A stretch of DNA of 22,586 nucleotides, taken from IMG/VR virus record IMGVR_UViG_3300033144_003345, positions 1-22,586 of that record. The stretch is one strand, 5' to 3'. Below, piece after piece: positions 14,910 through 22,586 of the stretch (position 1 is its first letter; each line of letters begins with the position of its first letter). Below the pieces are notes generated by a model. That model was not told where the DNA came from and ran no database searches. It saw only the letters and a list, made by a program, of their open reading frames with translations. The position numbers and the translations under genes were made by a program. Source of the DNA: a virus.

Positions 14910-16472
14910 TTAGATTGATAGCACCGCTATACTCGTATCAAATTGGGTTACGGTATCAAGAATAGCGCCCTCACCCGATAAAATAACGCTGAGGATACTA
15001 TCAAACCCAGTGTTTCCCGCGCGTATTGTTACGGCCCCAGATTCCGCCAATTTCTCGATAGTAAAAGCAGCCGTATACAACCAGGCTTTAGACTCGAAAC
15101 TAGTGGCCAGTGTGGATAACTCATCCTTAACGCTGTCTATGTCCCGGGCCTTAAGCCTATCCGTGGTATTAGTTACTGCCGTAACATCCGCGACAATAGA
15201 AATACCCTGCCATTTTTCCGCTTGAAAAGTAACTTTAACGTTATTCATGATATTCTGCAGAATGCTAATATTACGCATGGATCTATAGCCGTTTGACTCA
15301 ACCGGAACACTATCCGGATGGTAAAAAGTTACCACATTTTGGAGAGTTACCGCCCCGTTTTGGATAGCTGTTGGACTTATCCCCGCTTTAACAGCCGTGT
15401 CTCTATCATCATAATCCGAAGTCCATCGATCCGATGTAACCCCCGCGAAAATATCAATAAGCGGTATCCCGATATAACTCTGGGCCGCTCTATCAAGATT
15501 AATCCGGGCCATATGCCCCATAGTTTGCGCCGCTATTTCCGACGGATGATTAGGAGAACCCGGAACCGCAATTATCCCGTTAGCCCTATCAAGTTTCCGG
15601 TTATTTCCAAGGGCTACAAGAGCGGAAAGACCGCCCGAACCGGCAACAACATCCCCTGTTAATACCCTGAAGGGCCGGGCTACTAATTTATCATAAAGCC
15701 CGATGAAGTCATTCCCCGCCCCGACATAAGCGGAAATAGCATCCAGAGTTGTACTATCTTGGAGATACCCGTGGACAACATCCGTAAAGAAATTTTCGTT
15801 TGCGTCATCTCCGGTACCGAGTCCATCCAAAGCTGTGGTTATATCCGGGACACCTGCCCCACTGGCCATATCCGTTATTACTAGGGTAAGCCCGGACGGA
15901 GTTTCCTGACCAAAATTAAGATTAAAATCAATGGTAATATCATTACCCCAAGGAGCACCTGTTTTTGCGGTTATATCTATTTGCTCTGTTGTAACCCCGT
16001 TTACTACAGCCGTAACCGGTAAATCCTGATCGGCAGTAATAGCCGCTGCTGCCTTTATAGCCACAGCATCAGAATCATCCGCCGAAGTAACGGTAAAAGG
16101 TACCGGTAAACCTGCTATGTATAAGTACACCGTTCCCGATTCTAAACTGGCCGCTGTGAAAGTTATATCCCCCGCAGCCTGAACCGCCGAACCGTCTTCC
16201 GCCTGAGGAACAACCCAAGTTTCGACCCCGTTTGATCCCGTAAAGGCCTGTATCGCTAATCGGTGTATCATTGACCCAAAACCAAATTTATCACCCGCAT
16301 CCGCCGCACTCGTTATAAGCACCGGCACATCGTCCACAATTGTAGTTATGGCCGGATCATAAGTGCCTATGATGAGTATTTTTCTCGGCACATTGGTAGC
16401 TTCGGCGCTAAATCTTACATTCTGAACGCCCGCACCTACCGCCGTCGCCAAACTTGTAGCATTAAGTGGCAT
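14910..16472 (-). CDS. Tail sheath protein (Mu gpL-like)
   Basis: 520-aa contractile sheath subunit. The N-terminal region (NVPRKILIIGTYDP, DAGDKFGFGSMIHRL, WVVPQAEDGSA) is characteristic of Mu-type sheaths. Residues about 115-170 hold a beta-rich module (VYLYIAGLPVPFTV, VAIKAAAAITADQDLPVTA), homologous to the 57-aa gene at 14318-14491. Later segments include NRKLDRANGIIAVPG, HMARINLDRAAQSYIGIP and the C-terminal EKLAESGAVTIRAGN, which in sheaths forms the conserved domain that links subunits to the tube. Its presence establishes a contractile tail. Confidence 0.95.
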   Translation of the reverse strand: MPLNATSLATAVGAGVQNVRFSAEATNVPRKILIIGTYDPAITTIVDDVPVLITSAADAGDKFGFGSMIHRLAIQAFTGSNGVETWVVPQAEDGSAVQAAGDITFTAASLESGTVYLYIAGLPVPFTVTSADDSDAVAIKAAAAITADQDLPVTAVVNGVTTEQIDITAKTGAPWGNDITIDFNLNFGQETPSGLTLVITDMASGAGVPDITTALDGLGTGDDANENFFTDVVHGYLQDSTTLDAISAYVGAGNDFIGLYDKLVARPFRVLTGDVVAGSGGLSALVALGNNRKLDRANGIIAVPGSPNHPSEIAAQTMGHMARINLDRAAQSYIGIPLIDIFAGVTSDRWTSDYDDRDTAVKAGISPTAIQNGAVTLQNVVTFYHPDSVPVESNGYRSMRNISILQNIMNNVKVTFQAEKWQGISIVADVTAVTNTTDRLKARDIDSVKDELSTLATSFESKAWLYTAAFTIEKLAESGAVTIRAGNTGFDSILSVILSGEGAILDTVTQFDTSIAVLSI

Positions 16473-16486
16473 TTTTAAATCCTCCG

Positions 16487-17122
16487 TTAGTTATTATCAA
16501 TCGTTACTCCTGTTTTTTCTACATCGTCTCCGTCTATGTCAAGCTCCGTATCGTAAATGCCCGGTACTTCCACCCCAACATCCCCGGTAATATCTTCCGC
16601 CATTCTACAAGAAAGGTTCATCGATCCGGTTAGTACGACAAGACCGCCACGGGGAGTCGGATCATCTTTTTGAATATTATCAACCCAACGATTAGATACC
16701 GTGTATTTAGTAACCCCCAGATCATAATTTAAACCATCCATGAGAATTTGGTACACTATCCCTGCTAGTTCATCAAGACTAGCATCCGCAAGATCGGCAG
16801 CCTCACTAAACGCAGCTAAAGCGGCGGCAAGCTGAGGGGCCGTTGAAGAGGGGTTATCCAACGTCGCTAAATCACCCTCAGCCGCCTTACTCACGGTTAA
16901 CTCTACCCGGTAGACTGCATCATGTTGCACCGGACCAGTGTTCCGACCCGCACGTTTAGGAAAATCGCCCCGGGAAAAGTACACCTGTACCATTCGTAAA
17001 TCTCCCTCGACTTCATCAGCGTTTTTTGACTGCCTTTGAAATCCAACGGTTTGAAATCTTCCGGCTTCCGCCGGTCCAAGAATATTATTAACAATACTAG
17101 CCTTAACTATTTCGAAATTCAT
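16487..17122 (-). CDS. Probable neck/tail terminator protein
   Basis: 211-aa protein immediately upstream of the sheath gene, where contractile phages carry the tail terminator or neck protein. It has YRVELTVSKAAEG (about residues 71-83), a helical LDELAGIVYQILMDGLNYDLG, RWVDNIQKDDPTPRGGLVVLTGSMNL and a very acidic C-terminus. The DPTPRGGLVVLTGS strand resembles the beta-sheet core of tail terminators, but I cannot confirm the fold. TAATG overlap with the 132-aa gene. Function is from position mainly. Confidence 0.6.
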   Translation of the reverse strand: MNFEIVKASIVNNILGPAEAGRFQTVGFQRQSKNADEVEGDLRMVQVYFSRGDFPKRAGRNTGPVQHDAVYRVELTVSKAAEGDLATLDNPSSTAPQLAAALAAFSEAADLADASLDELAGIVYQILMDGLNYDLGVTKYTVSNRWVDNIQKDDPTPRGGLVVLTGSMNLSCRMAEDITGDVGVEVPGIYDTELDIDGDDVEKTGVTIDNN

Positions 17123-17520
17123 TATTCCTGAACCGCCTTTTTTAGATATAAACGTATAAACCCGATAGACCGCCCGCCCTCCGGTGATTTGGTGGGATCT
17201 ATCATGTGGGTAACCAGGGTACCCGTGGTACTGGGGTCAATTGGTATTTTTACAGACCATTTTTCCCCAGCCACGGGCACCCTGGTTAAACTGGATCGTC
17301 TTAGGACAACGATAGGCTCATTAATAACCACCCGGCCACCGGTCACCGGATCTTCCACCACAGTATCGTAGAGCACCTGACCTGTAAGTGGAATATCCCC
17401 GTCGCCTACCGCATCGTGGGTTACACCATCAGGATCTACTAATATCACCGGAAGACTAAAAGCGCCCTCTAAAGTGATACTTAGATCCTGCTCGGCTTTT
17501 TCTCTAAGATTTACGGTCAT
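17122..17520 (-). CDS. Probable head-tail joining protein
   Basis: 132-aa protein: LREKAEQDLSITLEGAFSLPVILVDPDG, TGQVLYDTVVEDPVTGG, IVVLRRSSLTRVPVAGEKWSV-K and a C-terminal GGRSIGFIRLYL. The pattern is familiar from small proteins after the capsid in phages with lambda-type heads and suggests a beta-rich connector, perhaps of the lambda FII type. It lies between the FI-position gene and the neck protein, in TAATG overlap with the latter. Role inferred. Confidence 0.6.
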   Translation of the reverse strand: MTVNLREKAEQDLSITLEGAFSLPVILVDPDGVTHDAVGDGDIPLTGQVLYDTVVEDPVTGGRVVINEPIVVLRRSSLTRVPVAGEKWSVKIPIDPSTTGTLVTHMIDPTKSPEGGRSIGFIRLYLKKAVQE

Positions 17521-17781
17521 TTATTTTTTCTTGGTTTTGGCATCTGCATCAGCTTTAGCCTTAGCATCCGCATCGGCTTTAGCTTTGGCATCTATATTAG
17601 CCTTGACTTTAGCCTCAGCGTCAATTTTAGTCATAACGTCCGCCTTACCTTCAGCCACCACTATCCCCTTATCTATCCAAACTTGAGGAACCTTATGATC
17701 CTCGGGAAGCGGATCACCTTTATAATACTTCTTATTCCCGATTCGGATCTTTCCTTTATTTTTAGTACATATGTATCTCAT
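17521..17781 (-). CDS. Small capsid-adjacent protein with Ala/Lys/Asp repeats (lambda FI position)
   Basis: 86 aa. Residues 1-45 (MRYICTKNKGKIRIGNKKY, GDPLPEDHKVPQVWIDKG) look like a small folded domain. Residues about 48-86 are low-complexity with an 8-residue repeat, DAKAKADA, in two exact and one degenerate copy, ending DAKTKKK; charged, Ala-rich and probably a long single helix. Just after the capsid gene, the place where lambda has FI, which helps DNA packaging, but the sequence does not look like FI. SD AAGGAGG; the next gene's ATG follows the stop directly. Confidence 0.7.
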   Translation of the reverse strand: MRYICTKNKGKIRIGNKKYYKGDPLPEDHKVPQVWIDKGIVVAEGKADVMTKIDAEAKVKANIDAKAKADADAKAKADADAKTKKK

Positions 17782-17794
17782 TGGTTACACCTCC

Positions 17795-19009
17795 TTATGT
17801 GATTAGACCATCCAGAAGCGCAAACGCATCCGTCATGGTAGTGGCAAAAATTGGGGCCGCCTGAGACCTAATGGAGATTTTTTTCCAGTCCGTGCTAATG
17901 TACGCATCGAAATACGCCATGCGGAAATCTACCGCATGAGCCGCCCCTTTAATGTTATTAGGCATTGGAGGTGCAGCCGGATTGAAACCAAACATTTCCT
18001 GGTAAAATGCCACTTTGGCACTTGTCGTAGGCAAGACTTCAGGCGGTCCAAAATACCTATCGCAACGGGCACCACTGAAGCATATTAGCGCCTCATCAAC
18101 AGGCATGTAATTCACTGCTGTCCCGGCATTATTGGTGTACACGTCATTGTAGGTAAACATCCACAATTCATAACCCCCGGGGGTGCGAAGTCTACCACGG
18201 GCAATAAAACCACCCTCAATAAACCTAGCAAATCTAGGAGGAACAGGATTATTCATGCTGACCTCAATAAGCTCTATGCGCCTATTATCCGCCAAAGTTT
18301 GCACTGTAGCGTCTTCAAGAAAAGCCTGCATGGCGGTACTACCGATCACCATCATATCCGCAGTAACATGGCCCAGTACTCGAAGCTCGGTACAAGCGCC
18401 ATCAATATCCCCAAAAATATCTGGAGTTGTATCATTCCAGGCGGTACCGACCGTGGTTGTTAGATCCGCATTCCGCATGAAATCATAGATATAATCCGTG
18501 TTAGTCGTCCCAGATATAGCCACATGTTGGCCGGTCAGTACAGACTGACTCGCTAGAAGTTCACATGCCCTTATGATACGCCGGATACTTTCCTTGTGGA
18601 TATTGAATCCAAGAATCCTCATTCTTGTGAGTCTCTGTAGTAATTGATATGGATTTTCTCCAGCTACACGGTTAATAAGCTGATCGGACTCAATGTCCCC
18701 TTCCTCTTCCATCAAAGGATATTGCCTGGAAAAACTGGTGAATTTTTGCTCGTTCTCATTCTGCTGACTGTTCAAAGGTCTGGAATTTCCACCCCTGTGA
18801 ATGAGCGCCGCTATTCTTTCATTTCCCCGAATAATATCAATATCCACATTCTTCGAATCCGGGTTAAAAACCGTTTGTGCTCCGGTTTCTGGACGACCAA
18901 AAAACGCCTGAAATCCGGTAGATACTCCGATATGATCACGTTCATCGAACATCATTGCCATGAAGCGTGTGGCGAGATCAACGGAGGTTGCTGTAATTTG
19001 ATTTGACAT
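17795..19009 (-). CDS. Major capsid protein (lambda gpE-like)
   Basis: 404-aa HK97-fold capsid subunit of the lambda E family. Visible marks: DERDHIGVSTGFQAFFGRPETG near the N-terminus, RVAGENPYQLLQRLTRMRILGFNIHKESIRRIIRACELLAS, then DIDGACTELRVLGHVTADMMVIG, and EALICFSGARCDRYFGPPEVLP near the C-terminus. Length is close to the family's usual 340-410 aa. A strong AAAGGAGG SD precedes the ATG, as expected for the most highly made virion protein. Upstream is the D-like decoration gene, as in lambda (C-D-E order). Confidence 0.93.
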   Translation of the reverse strand: MSNQITATSVDLATRFMAMMFDERDHIGVSTGFQAFFGRPETGAQTVFNPDSKNVDIDIIRGNERIAALIHRGGNSRPLNSQQNENEQKFTSFSRQYPLMEEEGDIESDQLINRVAGENPYQLLQRLTRMRILGFNIHKESIRRIIRACELLASQSVLTGQHVAISGTTNTDYIYDFMRNADLTTTVGTAWNDTTPDIFGDIDGACTELRVLGHVTADMMVIGSTAMQAFLEDATVQTLADNRRIELIEVSMNNPVPPRFARFIEGGFIARGRLRTPGGYELWMFTYNDVYTNNAGTAVNYMPVDEALICFSGARCDRYFGPPEVLPTTSAKVAFYQEMFGFNPAAPPMPNNIKGAAHAVDFRMAYFDAYISTDWKKISIRSQAAPIFATTMTDAFALLDGLIT

Positions 19010-19026
19010 AGTTATCTTACCTCCTT

Positions 19027-19476
19027 TTATGCGTTTTCAAAACCTGAAATATCAACGGTATCCTCAATGAAAATACCACGATTAGCCATATGGTCCCGAA
19101 CGGTTCTAACATCCGTTGTCCCATCGGTGATAATGGTTGTTAGAAGCTTAGAATCTTCAATCACAAGCTGATTTACATCAATCGTAAGGGCTCCCCCTAC
19201 AAGGATAAGCGAATCAACTACATTTCCAGCCACAAGAGCCGCCGCCGTAATTTCTTGGCCCAAATAAATGCCCTGGGGTATCGCCGTTCCATCGGTAGCC
19301 GTCTCGTCGATAAAGGGCGTCCACAATTGCGTTGCTGCAACTTTAGCCATTAAAGTGGCATATGTTAAAACCGCAGTTCTACCCGCATCCTGGGCGATAG
19401 TTGAGTTTTTAGTAAAACTAATCCCCATGCGAATAAACGCAACATTAGTATTGTCTGTGCTCGCTTGCATTGGCAT
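19027..19476 (-). CDS. Head decoration protein (lambda gpD-like)
   Basis: 149-aa protein, which in lambda trimerises on the capsid surface. The core PQGIYLGQEITAAALVAG followed by VVDSLILVGGALTIDV and a C-terminal TVRDHMANRGIFIEDTVDI match the decoration family. It lies between the protease/scaffold and the capsid, in TAATG overlap with the former. Length and order agree with lambda C-D-E. Confidence 0.88.
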   Translation of the reverse strand: MPMQASTDNTNVAFIRMGISFTKNSTIAQDAGRTAVLTYATLMAKVAATQLWTPFIDETATDGTAIPQGIYLGQEITAAALVAGNVVDSLILVGGALTIDVNQLVIEDSKLLTTIITDGTTDVRTVRDHMANRGIFIEDTVDISGFENA

Positions 19477-19901
19477 TATTTAGCTCCTCCCCGGCCCATA
19501 GCCGTAAGCGCCGCATTTACACCGGCGTCCAAATCGGCTTCATTGGATACTACTCCGGTCGTGGCTACATCTCCGGCGGTTGCCGGGTCTTGAGTACCCG
19601 CATCGGTATTACCCTCGGTATTATCCTGAGCTGACGCGCTGCTATTACCTTCCTGAGTGGCGTCATACACTGCCACCGCACCTTCTAGCGCTGAAAACTC
19701 AGATTCCCCGGCTACAACCTTGGCCGCTAAATTTTGTATTGATTTAGGGTAATCCCCACCCATAAATGCGGTAGCTTTTTTAACCCTTTCTGTTACCTGG
19801 TCTCTCCCGGATTGCTGGCCTCGCTCCAAGGCATCATTTACCAGGGCGTCTACTTCAAGCCGAATTCCATTATCCTCTGCCATAAGGTCTTTAAGTGACA
19901 T
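19476..19901 (-). CDS. Nested in-frame scaffold protein (lambda Nu3-like)
   Basis: 141-aa product that starts at an internal ATG (MSLKDLMAEDN) of the protease gene, with AGGAGG at 19912-19917 and 10 nt spacing. Such a good SD inside a frame is unusual by chance, and lambda makes its Nu3 scaffold by the same kind of internal start in C. The sequence is helical (LEVDALVNDALERGQQSGRDQV) then Ser/Thr/Gly/Ala-rich and disordered, with a C-terminal GVNAALTAMGRGGAK. It shares its stop codon with the protease. Confidence 0.72.
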   Translation of the reverse strand: MSLKDLMAEDNGIRLEVDALVNDALERGQQSGRDQVTERVKKATAFMGGDYPKSIQNLAAKVVAGESEFSALEGAVAVYDATQEGNSSASAQDNTEGNTDAGTQDPATAGDVATTGVVSNEADLDAGVNAALTAMGRGGAK

Positions 19902-21050
19902 AACCTTTTTACCTCCTGTTATACGTTTTTTATATTCATTGATTTGGGTTTTAACCCCTTCCCGCTCACTTTTAGGGACATTCGACATTCCCTCCGTCGA
20001 AAGAATGGCATCTTTGACCGCTACAAGCTCCCCTTCTTGCACTGTGGCAAAAAGCAACTCATAGGACTCAAAAAGGTCGGGCTCTTTCGAATCAAACCAA
20101 AAGAAAGCTTTTCTATAACTTAAAGATGGTTTTTCCTGGGAGTTAGTATGTTCCCTAACTTTCTGTATCGCACTAAGCACATTCCAGGGAATATCTACAA
20201 CTTCTAAAGGTGTATTATCCCCCTTCTCTTCTACCGGGGGCACTTCTATAGCGCCCTCAACTGCATCGATCATACCTACCGATAACGCATCATCTCTATC
20301 TGGGTCGGGGTCTTTTGCTATAAGCAGGCCGCCCCGCCCAAAATGCTGCACTACCTCTTCCGCCGTAACTTTTCGACCCTCAGCAACCCGAGATATAAAT
20401 ACCCGCTCAATAGAATCAAGTCTATCTTGTATAATATCCCTACCTTTTTTAGTGTCAAGATCCGCCGCTTTACGCGGAGCGTTTTGGGATATGATATAAT
20501 GCTTTTTAATACCTACCTTTTTTAATGCATCCGAAAAATCATATCCAACCATTATTACCCCGATGGAACCAGTTTCATCCCCGGGAGATACAGCCACAAT
20601 CCTCGAAGCTTGTGAGGCTATCCAGTATCCAGCGCTAGCTATCAGGCCGTGATTCTCCGCTACTATCTTCTTTTTCTTACCGCAAAGGGCGACCATTTGG
20701 GCAACTTCGTCGCATCCGTCTACGTTTCCGCCCGGTGTGTTCATCAATAACCGGATCTCTTTTATGCTTTCGTTTTCAGTAGCAAGTTTAAGCGCTTCTA
20801 GTATGGCTGTGTAACTCGCTCCCCCGTCTCCATAAAGGACATCCCATCTGTCCGGGCCTTTCCTGGATAAAGGGCCTGATATCTCAATAAAAGCCGTCTC
20901 CCCATCAATAGTTAAAATGGGATTGTCTGATTCCTCAATACCAAGATTACCCGCAAAAGCCGAAAGCTCTTCCAGCGTTAAGGGGTGATTCTCTTTTTTA
21001 TCAAGATACGCAACTATGTAATTCGGTTCTATCGCCCATATATTTGGCAT
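19476..21050 (-). CDS. Prohead protease fused to linker domain and scaffold (S49/ClpP-like, lambda gpC type)
   Basis: 524-aa head-maturation protease. Residues about 50-260 are an S49-like fold: AFIEISGPL, MNTPGGNVDG (about 103-112), LIASAGYWIAS with the nucleophile Ser139, DETGSIGVIMVGYD, and Lys194 as likely second member of a Ser-Lys dyad (55 residues on; lambda C has a similar spacing). Residues about 300-375 hold a second domain seen beside phage proteases (LSYRKAFFWFDSKEPDLFESY, VPKSEREGVKTQI). From residue 384 (MSLKDLM) the C-terminus is scaffold-like: helical, then Ala/Gly/Asn-rich. A strong internal SD before that Met suggests a separate scaffold product. Residue assignments are by eye. 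Confidence 0.92.
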   Translation of the reverse strand: MPNIWAIEPNYIVAYLDKKENHPLTLEELSAFAGNLGIEESDNPILTIDGETAFIEISGPLSRKGPDRWDVLYGDGGASYTAILEALKLATENESIKEIRLLMNTPGGNVDGCDEVAQMVALCGKKKKIVAENHGLIASAGYWIASQASRIVAVSPGDETGSIGVIMVGYDFSDALKKVGIKKHYIISQNAPRKAADLDTKKGRDIIQDRLDSIERVFISRVAEGRKVTAEEVVQHFGRGGLLIAKDPDPDRDDALSVGMIDAVEGAIEVPPVEEKGDNTPLEVVDIPWNVLSAIQKVREHTNSQEKPSLSYRKAFFWFDSKEPDLFESYELLFATVQEGELVAVKDAILSTEGMSNVPKSEREGVKTQINEYKKRITGGKKVMSLKDLMAEDNGIRLEVDALVNDALERGQQSGRDQVTERVKKATAFMGGDYPKSIQNLAAKVVAGESEFSALEGAVAVYDATQEGNSSASAQDNTEGNTDAGTQDPATAGDVATTGVVSNEADLDAGVNAALTAMGRGGAK

Positions 21051-21841
21051 TATGATACCCCAAAAAATTTAAGAAATGATAAAGGAACCTCGCGGCCTTC
21101 CGCTATAATGTTGAACGCCAAAGCGTTACCTATTAGATCGTCTTGTACGAGGCATTCAAGGGCGTCATCAGGGGCTAACAGTAAGGGCGTCCCATGTTTA
21201 TCCTCCCCAGCCCAAGTAACACGACCCCCAAGCCCATCAACTCCCCCCTGAACAGGATAAAAACTAAGATCATACCCCCAGTTTAAAAAATCCTGATTAG
21301 ATTTAATATTATTAAGATTCCTTATAACCCCGTTGTTAACTCTAAACACCAACCCTTGTGTTAATGCCGTGCCGTCTCCAAACTGGCCCAGCTCGGGAGG
21401 TGAAAACGTAACCATAGATATAATTATCCTATTTATAAGTAAATATACCCCACTACCTAACCCGCCCGCACGTACACTGAAGGTCTGGGTCGAAACGGAA
21501 CCATCAACTAATAGATCTTTACTAAAAGCTACAACTGGATCATCTGTTTCAAAAGGAAAATCAAGGGGGGAATCTAGGTCTATATCATCCACTGTCGGTG
21601 CCCCTATTTGAGTTCCGAAATAAAACCGGCCCTCCTCGGAAGTTCCACTGAATATACCCACCCGTGTTCCGTCAACAAAACCGGTAGCATCCGTCAAACT
21701 GACGGTTTTATCCTCTATGCTGGCATCCGACGCTATTGTGGTGACTCCCCCGGTACCGATAACAAACGGCAAATACACAGGCGTACTTACCGAAGGTATG
21801 TTTCGTACAAACAAGCCCGGATCACCATTTCCTATGGTCAT
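21050..21841 (-). CDS. Phage structural protein, 263 aa, beta-rich
   Basis: Protein between the surface-protein paralogues and the protease. Beta-rich by eye, with DKTVSLTDATGFVDGTRVGIFSGTS (about residues 44-68), VYLLINRIIISMVTFS and a C-terminal section WAGEDKHGTPLLLAPDDALECLVQDDL, which I recognise from virion-associated proteins of other phages. No enzyme motif. TAATG overlaps on both sides suggest coupled translation. It may be a head or accessory surface protein; function uncertain. Confidence 0.65.
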   Translation of the reverse strand: MTIGNGDPGLFVRNIPSVSTPVYLPFVIGTGGVTTIASDASIEDKTVSLTDATGFVDGTRVGIFSGTSEEGRFYFGTQIGAPTVDDIDLDSPLDFPFETDDPVVAFSKDLLVDGSVSTQTFSVRAGGLGSGVYLLINRIIISMVTFSPPELGQFGDGTALTQGLVFRVNNGVIRNLNNIKSNQDFLNWGYDLSFYPVQGGVDGLGGRVTWAGEDKHGTPLLLAPDDALECLVQDDLIGNALAFNIIAEGREVPLSFLKFFGVS

Positions 21842-22317
21842 TATCCAATTCCTTTAAGTGTAAAAGTTAAATGCTCGATATCTATAGACCGGGCATTAGC
21901 AGACCAAATTCGTATTTCTAAAACAAGGGGTACATCCCCCTCGGTTAACTCAAATTGATTAAGGGCAGATAAAAGCTCAACCACATTAGAATTTTGAATA
22001 TCCACGGATTTTACTGTATCTGGAACAAGTACGCCATCTGCATAAAAACCTGCAGACGCTGTAGTCACACCGCTCAGTGAAAAGGACATACCCATCATAA
22101 CCTCATACGCCCCTGGAGTATTGAGGGTAAACTGTCCGGCGGCCCCATCTAACGTAATCCCCGAATTAACACCCTCGTTTAAATCATCTACAACACCGGG
22201 AGTAACCACGATAATGCCCGAATACGCATCAGACTCAAGGATATACAGTTCCCCATAATTACCTAGAGCCCCTAAGGCTATACCCGGTCCCGAAAAACCA
22301 TTACCAATACAGAGCAT
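21841..22317 (-). CDS. Virion surface-type protein, paralogue of the next gene
   Basis: 158 aa. The C-terminal 80 residues (MMGMSFSLSGVTTASAGFY, GVLVPDTVKSVDIQN, EGDVPLVLEIRIWSANARS, DIEHLTFTLKGIG) are about half identical to the partial gene at 22317-22586. The alternating strands with a GFYADG turn resemble the jelly-roll of TNF/C1q-like phage surface domains, an inference. The N-terminal half (GNYGELYILESDAYSG, then TLDGAAGQFTLNTPGAYEV) would complete the fold. TAATG junctions at both ends. Possibly a head decoration or fibre-like protein. Confidence 0.65.
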   Translation of the reverse strand: MLCIGNGFSGPGIALGALGNYGELYILESDAYSGIIVVTPGVVDDLNEGVNSGITLDGAAGQFTLNTPGAYEVMMGMSFSLSGVTTASAGFYADGVLVPDTVKSVDIQNSNVVELLSALNQFELTEGDVPLVLEIRIWSANARSIDIEHLTFTLKGIG

Positions 22318-22586
22318 TACCCAATCCCTTTAAGCGCAAAAGTAAAATGGTGTATGTCCATACTCCGGCTAATATCCGAAGAAACCCGAGTATCGATAAG
22401 AAAAGGGAGATCCCCTTCTTCCACTTCAAATTGACCGAAAGCGGAAAGCTCCGCGATTACATTAGCGTTTTGTACCTGGACGCTCATTTCTGTTTCGGGT
22501 ACAAGCACACTGCCCACAAAAAACGCCGCCGTAACCGTGGCCCCGTTAGAAAGATTGAAAGACATACCCATAATACCATCATCTGC
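22317..22586 (-). CDS. Paralogous surface-type protein, 5' end outside the window
   Basis: Only the C-terminal 89 residues are in the window; the frame is open to the edge (ADDGIMGMSFNLS). IMGMSFNLSNGATVTAAFF, VLVPETEMSV, EGDLPFLIDTRVSSDISRS and the final LKGIG mirror the neighbour gene, so this is a tandem duplication. Start is unknown and the ATG at 22571 is not assumed. Function as for the neighbour. Confidence 0.75.
   Translation of the reverse strand, partial: ADDGIMGMSFNLSNGATVTAAFFVGSVLVPETEMSVQVQNANVIAELSAFGQFEVEEGDLPFLIDTRVSSDISRSMDIHHFTFALKGIG

Noticed and set aside
1-22586. CRISPR array, tRNA or IS element
   Set aside because: No spaced identical repeats, no cloverleaf with CCA-type end and no transposase frame were seen.

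Overview
The window is a segment of a tailed double-stranded DNA bacteriophage (or prophage) with a contractile, myovirus-type tail. Evidence: a family A replicative DNA polymerase of the phage type, a nearly complete virion operon with sheath, tube, tape measure and Mu-like baseplate genes, very tight packing with stop/start overlaps, and no tRNA, rRNA or chromosomal metabolic genes. Bacterial SD sequences (GGAGG-type) precede most genes and one sigma70-like promoter is visible. A Gram-negative host is likely from the Mu-type tail and lambda-type head, but the host cannot be named from this sequence.

Layout. (1) Positions 1-4379, plus strand: replication and nucleotide-metabolism genes in one tight operon. 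They are a 5'-truncated family A DNA polymerase, a radical SAM protein, a DUF4326 protein, two small conserved phage-type proteins and the flavin-dependent thymidylate synthase ThyX. (2) Positions 4380-4549: a gene-free gap between convergent operons. It holds a good promoter whose -10 box lies inside a perfect inverted repeat, an SD sequence followed by no usable ORF, and a strong intrinsic terminator with a GCAA tetraloop. Together these could make a discrete small RNA of about 107 nt. (3) Positions 4550-22586, minus strand: the late structural operon, transcribed right to left. It runs from head accessory proteins and a ClpP/S49-type prohead protease with a nested scaffold, through a lambda D-like decoration protein, a lambda E-like capsid protein and neck proteins. 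It continues with a Mu-like sheath, tube, frameshifting tail chaperone pair, tape measure, DNA-circulation protein, LysM-hub, spike, wedge proteins, fibre and a final small gene.

How it works together: the protease/scaffold, decoration and capsid genes build a lambda-type capsid. The small neck proteins join it to a Mu/P2-type contractile tail. The chaperone G and its -1 frameshift product GT assemble the tube around the tape measure, and the hub, spike, wedge and fibre genes form the baseplate and host-recognition end. The plus-strand genes copy the genome and supply dTMP.

Most notable signals: the U_UUU_UUG slippery site joining the two chaperone frames; a 57-aa gene that is a free-standing copy of a module inside the tail sheath and shares a duplicated 25-bp translation-start leader with the next gene; the operator-promoter/small-RNA unit; the nested scaffold start; a phage radical SAM-DUF4326 gene pair; and a cysteine heptad repeat in the gp48-like protein encoded by 21-bp tandem DNA repeats.
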